DNA from: an uncultured Prevotella sp.
Lineage (GTDB): Bacteria > Bacteroidota > Bacteroidia > Bacteroidales > Bacteroidaceae
DNA: 64,000 bases
Reading direction: 5' to 3'
Assembly: GCA_905198745.1 (NCBI GenBank)
Contig: CAJKDU010000006.1
Location: forward strand, 9,870 to 73,869
Shown here: in pieces, positions 1 to 8,706 of the stretch
Layout of the letters: each line of letters begins with the position of its first letter
How positions within the stretch are numbered: the stretch's first letter is position 1
Position numbers and translations under genes: made by a program
The notes under the pieces: model-generated
What the model saw: only the letters and a program-made list of their open reading frames with translations
The model's database searches: none
What the model was told of the DNA's origin: nothing

Positions 1-822
1 TACGGCTGCATGCGCTTTCGTGACGACTGTGGCGAATGTCCCTTCCTTCGTTTTCCCGGTCGGCATGACCTCTCGTGGAAGGTGATGAAGAAGAAGGTGC
101 GGCTGATGAAAGGACACCGCATCAACATGGTGGCGGTGAGCAATTGGCTTGCTGACCAGGCACGACAAAGCGCAGTGACCAAGTATCAGAACATATCGGT
201 CATACCCAATGCCCTTTCCCTCTCCCATTTCCATGTCCTTTCGCGAAGCAATAGCCGTGAGCTACTCGCTCTTCCCGACGATCGCAAAATCATTGTTTTC
301 GGAGCCGCACGTGTGGACGCCCCCATCAAGGGACTGCACTATTTGCTCGATGCCGTCCAGTTGCTTCTCGACCGGAAGACGTTCCGCAGCGAACAACTCT
401 ATCTCGTGCTCTTCGGTGGCATCAAGGACGAGGCGGTACTCAAGCGCATACCGATAGACCACAGCTATCTGGGCTTTGTTGACGAAGACGACCTTTCCGC
501 CATCTATTCTGCCTCCAATGTGCTCGTTTCTTCATCTCTCTACGAAACATTCGGACAGACCCTCATTGAAGCACAGGCTTGCGGATGCATCCCTGTGTCT
601 TTCAACAACAGCGGACAAAGAGACATCATTGACCATAAGGTCAACGGCTATCTTGCCGACTACAAGTCGGTGGAGAGTCTTGCCGACGGACTTGAGTGGG
701 GGCTTAATGCCGACATCCCTGCTGCCCAGCTGCGCAACAATGTCATTCGGAAATATTCAGAGAGCGTAGTAGCCAAGAGCTACATAGAACTCTATAATCA
801 AATAGCCAAGACAAAAGCATGA
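1..822 (+). CDS. Glycosyltransferase family 4 (GT-B fold), 5' end outside the window
   Basis: The reading frame is open from the first base (codons for Y-G-C precede the first Met), so the gene starts upstream. A Cys-rich segment of the form GCMRFRDDCGECP, seen in many polysaccharide GT4 enzymes, lies at the visible N-terminus. The C-terminal half has the nucleotide-sugar-binding pattern of GT4 retaining enzymes: a VIPNA motif, GLHYLLDAV, and an E-x7-E motif in ETFGQTLIE followed by GCIPV. GT4 enzymes transfer a sugar from a nucleotide donor during capsule, exopolysaccharide or LPS assembly at the cytoplasmic face of the membrane. The stop overlaps the next start (ATGA), so it is translationally coupled to a GT2 enzyme. 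Donor and acceptor cannot be read from sequence. Confidence 0.9.
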   Translation, partial: YGCMRFRDDCGECPFLRFPGRHDLSWKVMKKKVRLMKGHRINMVAVSNWLADQARQSAVTKYQNISVIPNALSLSHFHVLSRSNSRELLALPDDRKIIVFGAARVDAPIKGLHYLLDAVQLLLDRKTFRSEQLYLVLFGGIKDEAVLKRIPIDHSYLGFVDEDDLSAIYSASNVLVSSSLYETFGQTLIEAQACGCIPVSFNNSGQRDIIDHKVNGYLADYKSVESLADGLEWGLNADIPAAQLRNNVIRKYSESVVAKSYIELYNQIAKTKA

Positions 823-1607
823 TCAAGTTTACCCTCATCACCATTACCTACAATGCCGAACCGGTGCTCCTTCGCACGCTCGACAGCGTGCTCAACCAAG
901 ACTGGCGTATGGTGGAGCACATTATCATTGACGGCGCATCCACCGACGGCACGCTCCAGATGGCGAAGGATTATATGGAACGTTCCTACGCCTCGGGCAA
1001 TGGGCACGACGTGCGCATTGTCTCTGAACCCGACAACGGCATTTATGACGCCATGAACAAAGGGCTTGCCCAGGCTTCAGGCGATTACATCTGCTTTCTC
1101 AATGCCGGCGATGCTCTGCCTTCCGCCGACACCTTGTCTGCCATAGTCCGTCAATCCGGCATCACTCCCGGACTTCCCGGCCAAGCCTTTCCCGCAGTGC
1201 TTTATGGCGACACCCACGTGGTCGACGGCAACGGGCATTTCCTCTACCGCCGCCGACTCTCTCCGCCCGAAAACCTCACATGGCGTTCCTTCCGCCACGG
1301 CATGCTCGTCTGTCACCAGGCATTCTATGCCCGCACCGACATTGCCAGGCAGGTGCCCTACGACCTCAGCTACCGCTATTCTGCCGATGTAGATTGGTGC
1401 ATCCGGGTGATGCGCCTTGCTGCCGACCTTCATCTCCCGCTGAAGAATGTGCACGCCGTCGTGGCCAACTATCTGGAAGAAGGAACCACCACACGCCATC
1501 ACCGGGCTTCGCTCCGTGAACGTTATCACATCATGTGCAAGTACTACGGACGTCTTTCCACCATGTGCATGCACCTGTGGTTCGCCATCCGCAACATTAT
1601 CAAATAA
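819..1607 (+). CDS. Glycosyltransferase family 2 (WcaA-like)
   Basis: A 262-residue GT-A enzyme. It starts with the classic GT2 beta strand (FTLITITYNAE), followed by SVLNQDW, IIIDGASTDGT and the metal/nucleotide region ending FLNAGD at about residue 95. SEPDNGIYDAMNKG is typical of the WcaA-like subgroup that builds exopolysaccharides. The C-terminal part carries CHQAFYAR and a YSADVDW motif. The start codon overlaps the stop of the upstream GT4 by four bases, so both belong to one polysaccharide operon whose remainder lies to the left. The specific sugar is unknown. Confidence 0.9.
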   Translation: MIKFTLITITYNAEPVLLRTLDSVLNQDWRMVEHIIIDGASTDGTLQMAKDYMERSYASGNGHDVRIVSEPDNGIYDAMNKGLAQASGDYICFLNAGDALPSADTLSAIVRQSGITPGLPGQAFPAVLYGDTHVVDGNGHFLYRRRLSPPENLTWRSFRHGMLVCHQAFYARTDIARQVPYDLSYRYSADVDWCIRVMRLAADLHLPLKNVHAVVANYLEEGTTTRHHRASLRERYHIMCKYYGRLSTMCMHLWFAIRNIIK

Positions 1608-1618
1608 CTCAACTTATT

Positions 1619-2767
1619 ATGAACAAGAAAACCATTTCATCCCTGCTGGCAGTCCTCCTCTGTTGTCTGCTTCCCTCCGTCGCCCTCTCGCGCCATGCGG
1701 TGACTGACGGACTGGTGGATGCCATGACCGGTGCCAGCGAACAGGCCGAAGAAAAACAGCAGCCCGTGAACGGCACGGGCAATCTCCAGAAGGGAGACTA
1801 CGGCTATCTCTATTGTCACATGAGCGACAAGGGCGAGTGGACAGCCTTTGCCATTAGCCGTGACGGCTATCACTATGAAGACATCATTGGCGGCAAACCC
1901 ATTTTCGACCCTGCCAAACATGCCCGTATCGAAGGCGGAACCCGTGATGCCTATATCTGCCGCACTCACGACGGCAAGGGCTATCTCATGGTGACCACCG
2001 ACATGAGCAACGCCAAGTCGCGCACGTGGAACAACTTCGGCATCGACCTGCTCCGCAGCAACGACCTCATTAATTGGACATCGGTGACGTTCGACTTCCG
2101 CAAAGGTCCCTCCATATTCTGCGACCCGGAGTCGCCAGACTGCTATAAAGACTATTCCACCATTAGCCGCGTATGGGCACCACAGATATTCTGGGATCCC
2201 AGCTACCGCTGGAGCAACGGCAAGAAGGGCGGCTACATGATTTACTATTCCCTGCTAAACCGCAACGAGGAAGGCTACGACCGCATGTACTATTCCTATG
2301 CCGACGAGACTTTCACCAAGATTACCAAGCCTCGTCTGCTCTTCGATTGGGGCTATGCCACCATTGATGCCGACATCAACTATCTGCCTTCCGACGGACT
2401 CTACCATATGCTCATCAAGAAAGAGGGCGGCAAGCCTGGCATTTATACCGCTACAGCCAAGTCGATTACCGGTCCGTGGAGCAATCCCGTGGAAGACGAC
2501 TACGTGAGTTTCGAGGGCAAGAAGAAATGTGAGGGCAGTTCGGCCTTCCAGCTCATCGGTGACGACACGTGGCGTGTGGCATACATAGAATACTCCTCTC
2601 GGCCGAAACACTACCGCATTTGTAAGGCCGACAAGTACCTTCGCAACTTTTCTGATCCCGTCGATATCGAGGGCGTGACAGGTCCGCAGCACGGTTCCTT
2701 CATGCGTCTCACCAAGAAAGAATATCAACGGCTGAAACAGTGGTCGGACAGCCAGAAAGAAAAATAG
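1619..2767 (+). CDS. Glycoside hydrolase family 43-like secreted enzyme
   Basis: A 382-residue protein with a signal peptide of about 24 residues (hydrophobic stretch LLAVLLCCLLPSVALS). I chose the ATG at 1619 because an upstream in-frame ATG at 1535 would add 28 residues ahead of the signal peptide and lie inside the GT gene. The repeats look like a five-bladed GH43 propeller: TRDAYI near the first blade, RVWAPQIFWDP in the middle, DADINYL, and CEGSSAFQ, which fits the general-acid Glu position. GH43 enzymes remove arabinose, galactose or xylose side chains; here arabinan or galactan side chains of RG-I would fit the neighbourhood. It is 11 bp downstream of the GT2 gene and separated by about 590 bp from the first susC, so its regulation may differ from the PUL. 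Exact subfamily and substrate are not determined. Confidence 0.8.
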   Translation: MNKKTISSLLAVLLCCLLPSVALSRHAVTDGLVDAMTGASEQAEEKQQPVNGTGNLQKGDYGYLYCHMSDKGEWTAFAISRDGYHYEDIIGGKPIFDPAKHARIEGGTRDAYICRTHDGKGYLMVTTDMSNAKSRTWNNFGIDLLRSNDLINWTSVTFDFRKGPSIFCDPESPDCYKDYSTISRVWAPQIFWDPSYRWSNGKKGGYMIYYSLLNRNEEGYDRMYYSYADETFTKITKPRLLFDWGYATIDADINYLPSDGLYHMLIKKEGGKPGIYTATAKSITGPWSNPVEDDYVSFEGKKKCEGSSAFQLIGDDTWRVAYIEYSSRPKHYRICKADKYLRNFSDPVDIEGVTGPQHGSFMRLTKKEYQRLKQWSDSQKEK

Positions 2768-2906
2768 CCAACCTTATTTATATAACCACACACCTTGGTG
2801 GAGGCTACGCTTTTCCTGCTGTTTTGTCCCTTCTGTTGCCTTTCAGGCACATTGTCGTAGTGTAACTCGCCTATTAACGCTCCGTAAGTCTACGACTAAC
2901 ACACCC

Positions 2907-2964
2907 TTACTGGCACACTAATGAACTTTCTATCGTATGGAAAGGTTCGTTAGTGTGCCAGTAA
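2907..2964. repeat. Inverted pair of the GGCACACTAAC repeat
   Basis: The left arm at 2907-2929 and right arm at 2941-2964 are near-perfect reverse complements (TTACTGGCACACTAA...GAAC against GTTCGTTAGTGTGCCAGTAA). A weaker copy (ACTAAC at 2895-2900) sits exactly 22 bp upstream of the left-arm core. It could fold as a hairpin downstream of the GH43 gene, but no T-tract follows. Confidence 0.75.
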
Positions 2965-3240
2965 CGTATAAACGGGTAAGCCTCTTGCCGGTAACTGTCC
3001 ACAGATCCAATCGTCCAATATCCCCGTTTTCCCCTTCCTTTTAGGAGTCTTCATTTGTTGAATGTGGCTTTTTCTCCCGACGAAAGTGTAAAATTTGAAC
3101 TCTTTTAACTTAAAGAATGTGTGCGTACACACTATGAGACGCCCTGTTGAAACGTACTAATTACGCTTAAAAACGTGCACTTTTGTACGCGTTGGATGAT
3201 ATATGTACAATTTGGATATGCTTATAATATAGGAATGTTT

Positions 3241-3248
3241 TATCTTTG
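3241..3248 (+). promoter_or_regulatory. Candidate -7 box of the first susC operon
   Basis: TATCTTTG fits the Bacteroidota TAnnTTTG -7 consensus, 112 bp before the susC start. No TTTG lies 20 bp upstream, as expected if an activator is needed. A GTACAATTTG sequence at 3205-3214 resembles one in the HTCS/GH28 intergenic region. Confidence 0.5.
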
Positions 3249-3359
3249 TCACACATTTTTAGCAATCGAATACATAAAACCAAAAAATAACAAAACCAGT
3301 AATCAGCCATGGGGAGAAAAGCCTCCTCTGAGCTCTTTACCTTACAAAACCATCCAAGA

Positions 3360-6300
3360 ATGAACAATAACAAGATCCTGAAATGTTCAGTTCTACCCTT
3401 GGCATTGTGTTTCTCGACGATGACCTTCTCGCCGTTGTTCGTGCAGAAGGCAGCAGCTGAGATACAGAAGGTGCAACAGGGCGAACTTGTGAAAGGTACA
3501 GTTGTCGACGATATGGGCGAGCCCGTTATCGGCGCAAGTGTAGTTGTTGTAGGTGGCAATGCCACCTTAGGTGCCATTACCGACATTGACGGTAACTTCG
3601 CCATCAAGGTGAAGCCGGGCCAGAAACTCAAGATAACCTATGTGGGTTACAAGGAGTCCATCGTTGTAGCAAAGCAAGGAATGAGGGTGCAGCTGAAAAG
3701 TGCAGACCAGACACTTGATGAAGTGACGGTCGTGGCATACGGCGTCCAGAAGAAAGTGACTGTGACAGGTGCCCTTTCTTCCATTAAGAGTGATGACCTG
3801 ACTCGTACTCCTGTATCTTCTGTGAACAATGTGTTGGCAGGACAACTTTCAGGTGTGACCACCGTGCAGTATTCCGGTGAGCCCGGATCCGATGCCGCCT
3901 CCATTTTCGTGCGTGGTAAAGGAAGCTGGGTAGACTCAAATCCTCTTATCCAGGTAGATGGAGTGGAACGCTCCATGAGCGACATTGACCCGAACGAAAT
4001 CGAAAGCGTTACCGTGCTGAAGGATGCTTCCGCCACTGCCGTTTTCGGTATTCGTGGTGCCAATGGCGTTGTGCTGATTACTACCAAGCGTGGTAAGGAG
4101 GGCAAGGCTAAAATCACGGCGTCTACCTCTTTCTCCGCATTGACTCCGACAAAGATGGTTGAGCAGGCGTCTTCTTACGACTATGCCAACTTCTATAACC
4201 AACTGAGAGAAAACGACGGCTTGAAAGCCATGTTCTTGCCGAGCGTTGTCCAGAAATTCAAGGATGGTTCCGACCCTATTCGTTTCCCGAACACGCGTTG
4301 GGCTGATTACATCATGAAAGATGTGACCATGCAGACACAAAGCAATGTCAACATCTCTGGCGGCACCAAGAACGTACGCTACTTCATCAGTGCCGGTATG
4401 TTCACCCAGGGAGGCTTGTTCAAGGGCTTTGAGCAGAGCTATGTCAACGACTATCGCTACAAGCGCTTCAACTATCGTGCCAACCTCGACCTCGATCTGA
4501 CCAAGACAACCACACTCAGTGTTAATCTGGCTGGTATGACGGACGAGGCTAAGAAACCGTATACGAGTCAAGGTTCTTCAGGTATGATTAAGAACATCTA
4601 TTATGCTACCCCATTCTCGAGCCCTGGCATTGTTGATGGTCGTTTCATTACAAACGGAACGAACAGCGACGATAATGCAGACGGCAGTATGCTGCCATTC
4701 ATTGGCAGCAATGGTATGGCATACTACGGATCGGGCTTTTCCAATACCAATGTCAACAAGTTGAGCATGGATGTGAAGCTTACGCAAAAGCTTGATTTCA
4801 TTACCAAGGGTTTGTCTTGGCACATCAAGGGCTCTTACAACAGCTCCTACTCGGTGTATAAAACAGGCTCTGCTTCTATAGCCACTTATACCCCTGTATA
4901 TAAAAAGGTGCTTGATGAAGACGGCAACGTTGTGCTCGATGAAAATGGCGAGCCTACGTATGAGATGCTCTACCGCAAGGCTGGCGATACGACAAACCCA
5001 TCTTACGGAACTTCTACCGGCAAGGGACGTGACTGGTATGTTGAGACTGCATTCAACTATAGTCGCACCTTTGGCTTGCATACCGTATCCGGACTGTTGC
5101 TCTACAACCAGAGCAAGCAATACTACTACAGCTCTTCCTATGCCGACATTCCCCGCACATACGTTGGTCTTGTTGCCCGTGTGACTTACGACTGGAATCA
5201 CCGCTATATGGCAGAGTTCGACTTCGGTTATAACGGCTCTGAAAACTTCGCTCCCGAACGTCGTTACGGTTCATTCCCTGCAGGTTCTGTGGGATGGCTC
5301 ATCAGTGACGAACCTTTCTTCAAGCCTTTGAAGAAGGTGGTGTCTTTCCTCAAGCTCCGCGGTTCTTGGGGTTTGGTAGGTAGCGACAAGATCGGAACTC
5401 GCTTCGCCTATCTTCCTGATCCTTACAATGTTAACCAGACAGCGTTGTTCGATCGTACCAGCTTTGATAGCGGCGCTTACGGATACATCTTTGGTACTCG
5501 CTATGGACAGGTTTCCGAGAATGCCAAGTATGGTGCCGTGGAAGGTGCCAAGAACAATCCTCTTGTTACATGGGAAACAGCCTTCAAGCAGGACTATGGT
5601 GTAGACATCAATTTCTTCAACGAACGTCTCCGCGCCACATTCGACTACTATCATGAGAGTCGTAAGGACATCTTCCTTAGCGACGGAACCGTTCCTGCCA
5701 TTGTCGGCTTCACTCCTCCAAAGTCAAACCTCGGTAAGGCCGAATCTTGGGGCTACGAAGTGTCATTGGGCTGGAACGACAAGATTGGTGACAACTTCCG
5801 CTATTGGGCAAAGATGAACCTCTCTTACAACCAAAACAAGGTGATTGAAATGAAGGAGGCTCCTCAGAACAACGAATACCAGTACTCCAAGAATCACCGC
5901 ATAGGTTCCCGTTCACAGTTGAAGTTCTGGAAGTTCTATTATGAAGGTGCCGAGGCCGACTATGAAAAGGAATTCGGTTCTCCATTCCCCAAGCAGAAGG
6001 TAGACAAGCTGGAATACGGCGATGCCGTATATGTAGACCTTGACAAGAACGGTGTGATTGACGGTAATGATAACAGCCGCGATTACGGTTATACTGACGA
6101 TCCTCAATACATTGTCGGCCTGAACCTCGGGTTCCAGTGGAAGAACTTGAGCTTCAGTGCACAGTTGACAGGCGCATGGAATGTGAGCCGTATGATTGAA
6201 GACGTGTTCCGCCAGCCGTTCAAGAGCAATAATTCCACTACAGAGGGTGGTTTGCTTCAGTATCACGTAGACAACACCTGGACCAAGGAAAACCCGTCAC

Positions 6301-6596
6301 AGGGAGCCGAGTATCCACGTGCCACAAGGAACAATGCCGACCAAAACTATGCAACTTCCACTCTCTATGAGAAAGATGCCAAGTATCTGCGTCTGAAGAC
6401 CTTGCAGGTGGCTTACGACTTCCACTTCCCGTTTATGAAAGTGCTGGGCTTGAACCAATTGCAGCTCTCTTTGAGTGGCTACAATCTTTTCACACTGACT
6501 CCTTACAAATGGGGCGATCCGGAGACACGTGCTTCCAATGCACCCTCTTACCCACTCCAGAGAACCTATACAGCCAGTCTTAAAATCGGATTCTAA
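3360..6596 (+). CDS. SusC-like TonB-dependent receptor (first pair)
   Basis: A 1078-residue outer-membrane transporter that would import oligosaccharides with its SusD partner. I chose the ATG at 3360 because it opens a clean signal peptide (MNNNKILKCSVLPLALC); an upstream ATG at 3309 adds 17 polar residues. Domains in order: signal peptide, carboxypeptidase-D-like beta-sandwich (VKGTVVDDMGEPVIGASV to ITYVGYK, about residues 45-115), plug domain (VTGALSSIKSDDL, IRGANGVVLITTKRGKEG, about 125-250), then a long beta barrel ending SLKIGF with a terminal Phe. Length is normal for SusC (1000-1100). The SusD gene starts 5 bp after the stop. Substrate is inferred from neighbours (RG-I/pectin). Confidence 0.95.
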   Translation: MNNNKILKCSVLPLALCFSTMTFSPLFVQKAAAEIQKVQQGELVKGTVVDDMGEPVIGASVVVVGGNATLGAITDIDGNFAIKVKPGQKLKITYVGYKESIVVAKQGMRVQLKSADQTLDEVTVVAYGVQKKVTVTGALSSIKSDDLTRTPVSSVNNVLAGQLSGVTTVQYSGEPGSDAASIFVRGKGSWVDSNPLIQVDGVERSMSDIDPNEIESVTVLKDASATAVFGIRGANGVVLITTKRGKEGKAKITASTSFSALTPTKMVEQASSYDYANFYNQLRENDGLKAMFLPSVVQKFKDGSDPIRFPNTRWADYIMKDVTMQTQSNVNISGGTKNVRYFISAGMFTQGGLFKGFEQSYVNDYRYKRFNYRANLDLDLTKTTTLSVNLAGMTDEAKKPYTSQGSSGMIKNIYYATPFSSPGIVDGRFITNGTNSDDNADGSMLPFIGSNGMAYYGSGFSNTNVNKLSMDVKLTQKLDFITKGLSWHIKGSYNSSYSVYKTGSASIATYTPVYKKVLDEDGNVVLDENGEPTYEMLYRKAGDTTNPSYGTSTGKGRDWYVETAFNYSRTFGLHTVSGLLLYNQSKQYYYSSSYADIPRTYVGLVARVTYDWNHRYMAEFDFGYNGSENFAPERRYGSFPAGSVGWLISDEPFFKPLKKVVSFLKLRGSWGLVGSDKIGTRFAYLPDPYNVNQTALFDRTSFDSGAYGYIFGTRYGQVSENAKYGAVEGAKNNPLVTWETAFKQDYGVDINFFNERLRATFDYYHESRKDIFLSDGTVPAIVGFTPPKSNLGKAESWGYEVSLGWNDKIGDNFRYWAKMNLSYNQNKVIEMKEAPQNNEYQYSKNHRIGSRSQLKFWKFYYEGAEADYEKEFGSPFPKQKVDKLEYGDAVYVDLDKNGVIDGNDNSRDYGYTDDPQYIVGLNLGFQWKNLSFSAQLTGAWNVSRMIEDVFRQPFKSNNSTTEGGLLQYHVDNTWTKENPSQGAEYPRATRNNADQNYATSTLYEKDAKYLRLKTLQVAYDFHFPFMKVLGLNQLQLSLSGYNLFTLTPYKWGDPETRASNAPSYPLQRTYTASLKIGF

Positions 6597-6601
6597 ACGT
6601 A

Positions 6602-8674
6602 ATGACCAATATGAAACTATATAACAAACTTTATACAGGGTTGGCAGGCATGATGCTTGGAGCATCTGTCTTTACGGCTTGTACTGACAAGATTGCTTTC
6701 GGCAATGCCTTCCAGCAGAAGCCGTCAGGCTCCACGGTGACCAAGGATACCGTGTTCAATAGTCCTACCTATACAGAGCAATTCCTGACGTCTATCTATG
6801 CTTTGCAATATTACGGATTGCCATATAATAATAAGTGTGGAAACAGTGCCAGTCCATGGACCGGTAAATTCGACCAGCTGACAGACTGCTGGTTGATGCA
6901 TTGGGATTCCAATACTATTTGGAATGAATATTATTCGGGCACGCTTGATGCCACTAAGACCCCATTGTTGAGCTACACCCAAGATAATGTTTGGCAAGCT
7001 GTTCGTGCAGGCTGGTTGCTCTTAGAGAATGTAGACAATGTGCCGGGCTTGTCTGAAGAAAAGAAAGCTTCTTTCAAGGCACAGGCCAAGTGCCTGATTG
7101 CCGCACGTTATTTCGACTTGTTTGCCGTTTATGGCGGTCTTCCTATTGTTGACCATGCTTTTGAAGGCACAGAGTCATCTTACAGTTTGCCGCGTGCCAC
7201 GGTCGAGGAGACTGTGAACTTTATGGTAGGCTTGCTGGATGATGCCATCAACTCAAATGCTCTCCTCTGGGCATATGATGGCAATACGACAGAAACCGAC
7301 GCTGCCAATAACACAGGCCGTTGGACCCAGGCTGGAGCTGAAGCCTTGAAGGCAAAGATTCTTACCTTTGCCGCTTCTCCTCTTTATAATGCCGACCAGG
7401 GCTATTATGGTGGAACTTCCGAAGCAGAACAGAATCATCTTGTATGGTATGGCAATTTCGACCAACAGCGTTGGCAGCGGGCACTGGAGGCCTGTGAGAA
7501 GTTCTTTGCCGATGTGAAGAGCAAGGGCCATTATCAGTTGGTCACTACCGATTATCTTGGCTTGAGGAATAGCAATGACACCTATCGTTTGGCTTATCGC
7601 CGTGGCTACATTGACCATTCAAGCCCTGAGATTCTGCATTCTGTGCGTGTGCATGGTTACGACTCTTATGGATCCAAGTCTTATGTATGGCATGCTTGGC
7701 TCGACAACCCTGCCCGTTTGAACTGTCTGCCTACCGAGGAATACGTAGAGTTGTTCCCCTGGTCATCCGGTCAGCCATTTAATTGGGACAAGGATATGGC
7801 CTCTGGCAAAATCCAGGGCTCCAACGGCAAACTCTTCTATCAGTATAAGTCAAGGATGGGTGTGATGACTAAAACACCGCAACGCGACCCCCGTCTCTAC
7901 GAAGAGTGTATCGTGACAGGCCAGAACTATTCTTTGGACGGTACCACAGGAAAGGCAAATGGCGACATATATGAATTGTGGGTTGGTGGCTATGACGCTG
8001 CATCCAATGTCGCAACATGGGATGAGAAAAGCCAGCAACTGAAGATGACCGAGGCTTTGTCCAAGCGTTACGCTTCAGGCTTTGATTGCAACAAGTATTA
8101 TATAGGTACCGATTACCAGCGTACCTTCTGGACACAGTGGAGCTATCTCAGCTTGAACGAGATGTATCTGATGTATGCCGAATGTCTGGCACAATGCGAC
8201 AGACTGACGGAAGCTCTTGCACAGGTCAATGTCGTTCGCAAGCGTGTTGGCTTGGGCAATACGGAAACCTACACACCGTCGCTCAAGACAGACAAGGCAG
8301 GCCTCATAGACGAAATACTCAACGAGCGTGCCCGCGAATTGGGCTTGAGCAACAATCACTACTATGACATGATTCGCTACAAGAAAGGCGAATGGATGAC
8401 CAAGCCATTGCATGGATTGCTTACCTTCCGTATGCAGAAGAATGCTGAAGGTAAATGGGTACGTGTGTATCGCCCTTGGAAGGGTGACGACAAGAACGCC
8501 AACGAGGCAGAACCCTCACGCTTTGAGTATGAAAAGTTTGAAATATCCAACCGCAAGCATGCCTTGTGGGGACAGGATCCTACATCGCAGACAGTGACAA
8601 AATGGTTCCTTTGGCCTTTCCCGCAGACGGAAATCAACAAGAACTACGGATTGATTCAGAACCCGGGTTGGTAA
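6602..8674 (+). CDS. SusD-like surface glycan-binding lipoprotein (first pair)
   Basis: A 690-residue lipoprotein with lipobox ASVFTAC followed by TDK, so it would be anchored at the outer leaflet as the lid of the SusC transporter. A second Met at 6611 is equally good as a start. The N-terminal half has the SusD helical pattern (QYYGLPYNNK, VWQAVRAGW, ARYFDLFAVYGGLPIV), and the C-terminal RagB/SusD part has YLMYAECLA, VNVVRKRVG, EILNERARELG and FPQTEINKNYGL. It is longer than many SusDs (500-600), with extra loops in the middle. It immediately follows its susC. Confidence 0.95.
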   Translation: MTNMKLYNKLYTGLAGMMLGASVFTACTDKIAFGNAFQQKPSGSTVTKDTVFNSPTYTEQFLTSIYALQYYGLPYNNKCGNSASPWTGKFDQLTDCWLMHWDSNTIWNEYYSGTLDATKTPLLSYTQDNVWQAVRAGWLLLENVDNVPGLSEEKKASFKAQAKCLIAARYFDLFAVYGGLPIVDHAFEGTESSYSLPRATVEETVNFMVGLLDDAINSNALLWAYDGNTTETDAANNTGRWTQAGAEALKAKILTFAASPLYNADQGYYGGTSEAEQNHLVWYGNFDQQRWQRALEACEKFFADVKSKGHYQLVTTDYLGLRNSNDTYRLAYRRGYIDHSSPEILHSVRVHGYDSYGSKSYVWHAWLDNPARLNCLPTEEYVELFPWSSGQPFNWDKDMASGKIQGSNGKLFYQYKSRMGVMTKTPQRDPRLYEECIVTGQNYSLDGTTGKANGDIYELWVGGYDAASNVATWDEKSQQLKMTEALSKRYASGFDCNKYYIGTDYQRTFWTQWSYLSLNEMYLMYAECLAQCDRLTEALAQVNVVRKRVGLGNTETYTPSLKTDKAGLIDEILNERARELGLSNNHYYDMIRYKKGEWMTKPLHGLLTFRMQKNAEGKWVRVYRPWKGDDKNANEAEPSRFEYEKFEISNRKHALWGQDPTSQTVTKWFLWPFPQTEINKNYGLIQNPGW

Positions 8675-8706
8675 TCGATTTACTTCATTTAATACTTGAA
8701 TAAGTT

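Larger units (their letters stand above)
2768..3359. other. Intergenic region ahead of the PUL with repeats and promoter
   Basis: No gene seen. It holds a remnant similar to the element at 59536 (2792-2816, shared CCTTGGTGG and CTACGCTTTTCC), a large inverted repeat built from the GGCACACTAAC family (2907-2964), and the leader of the first susC operon with a -7 box at 3241. Confidence 0.6.
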
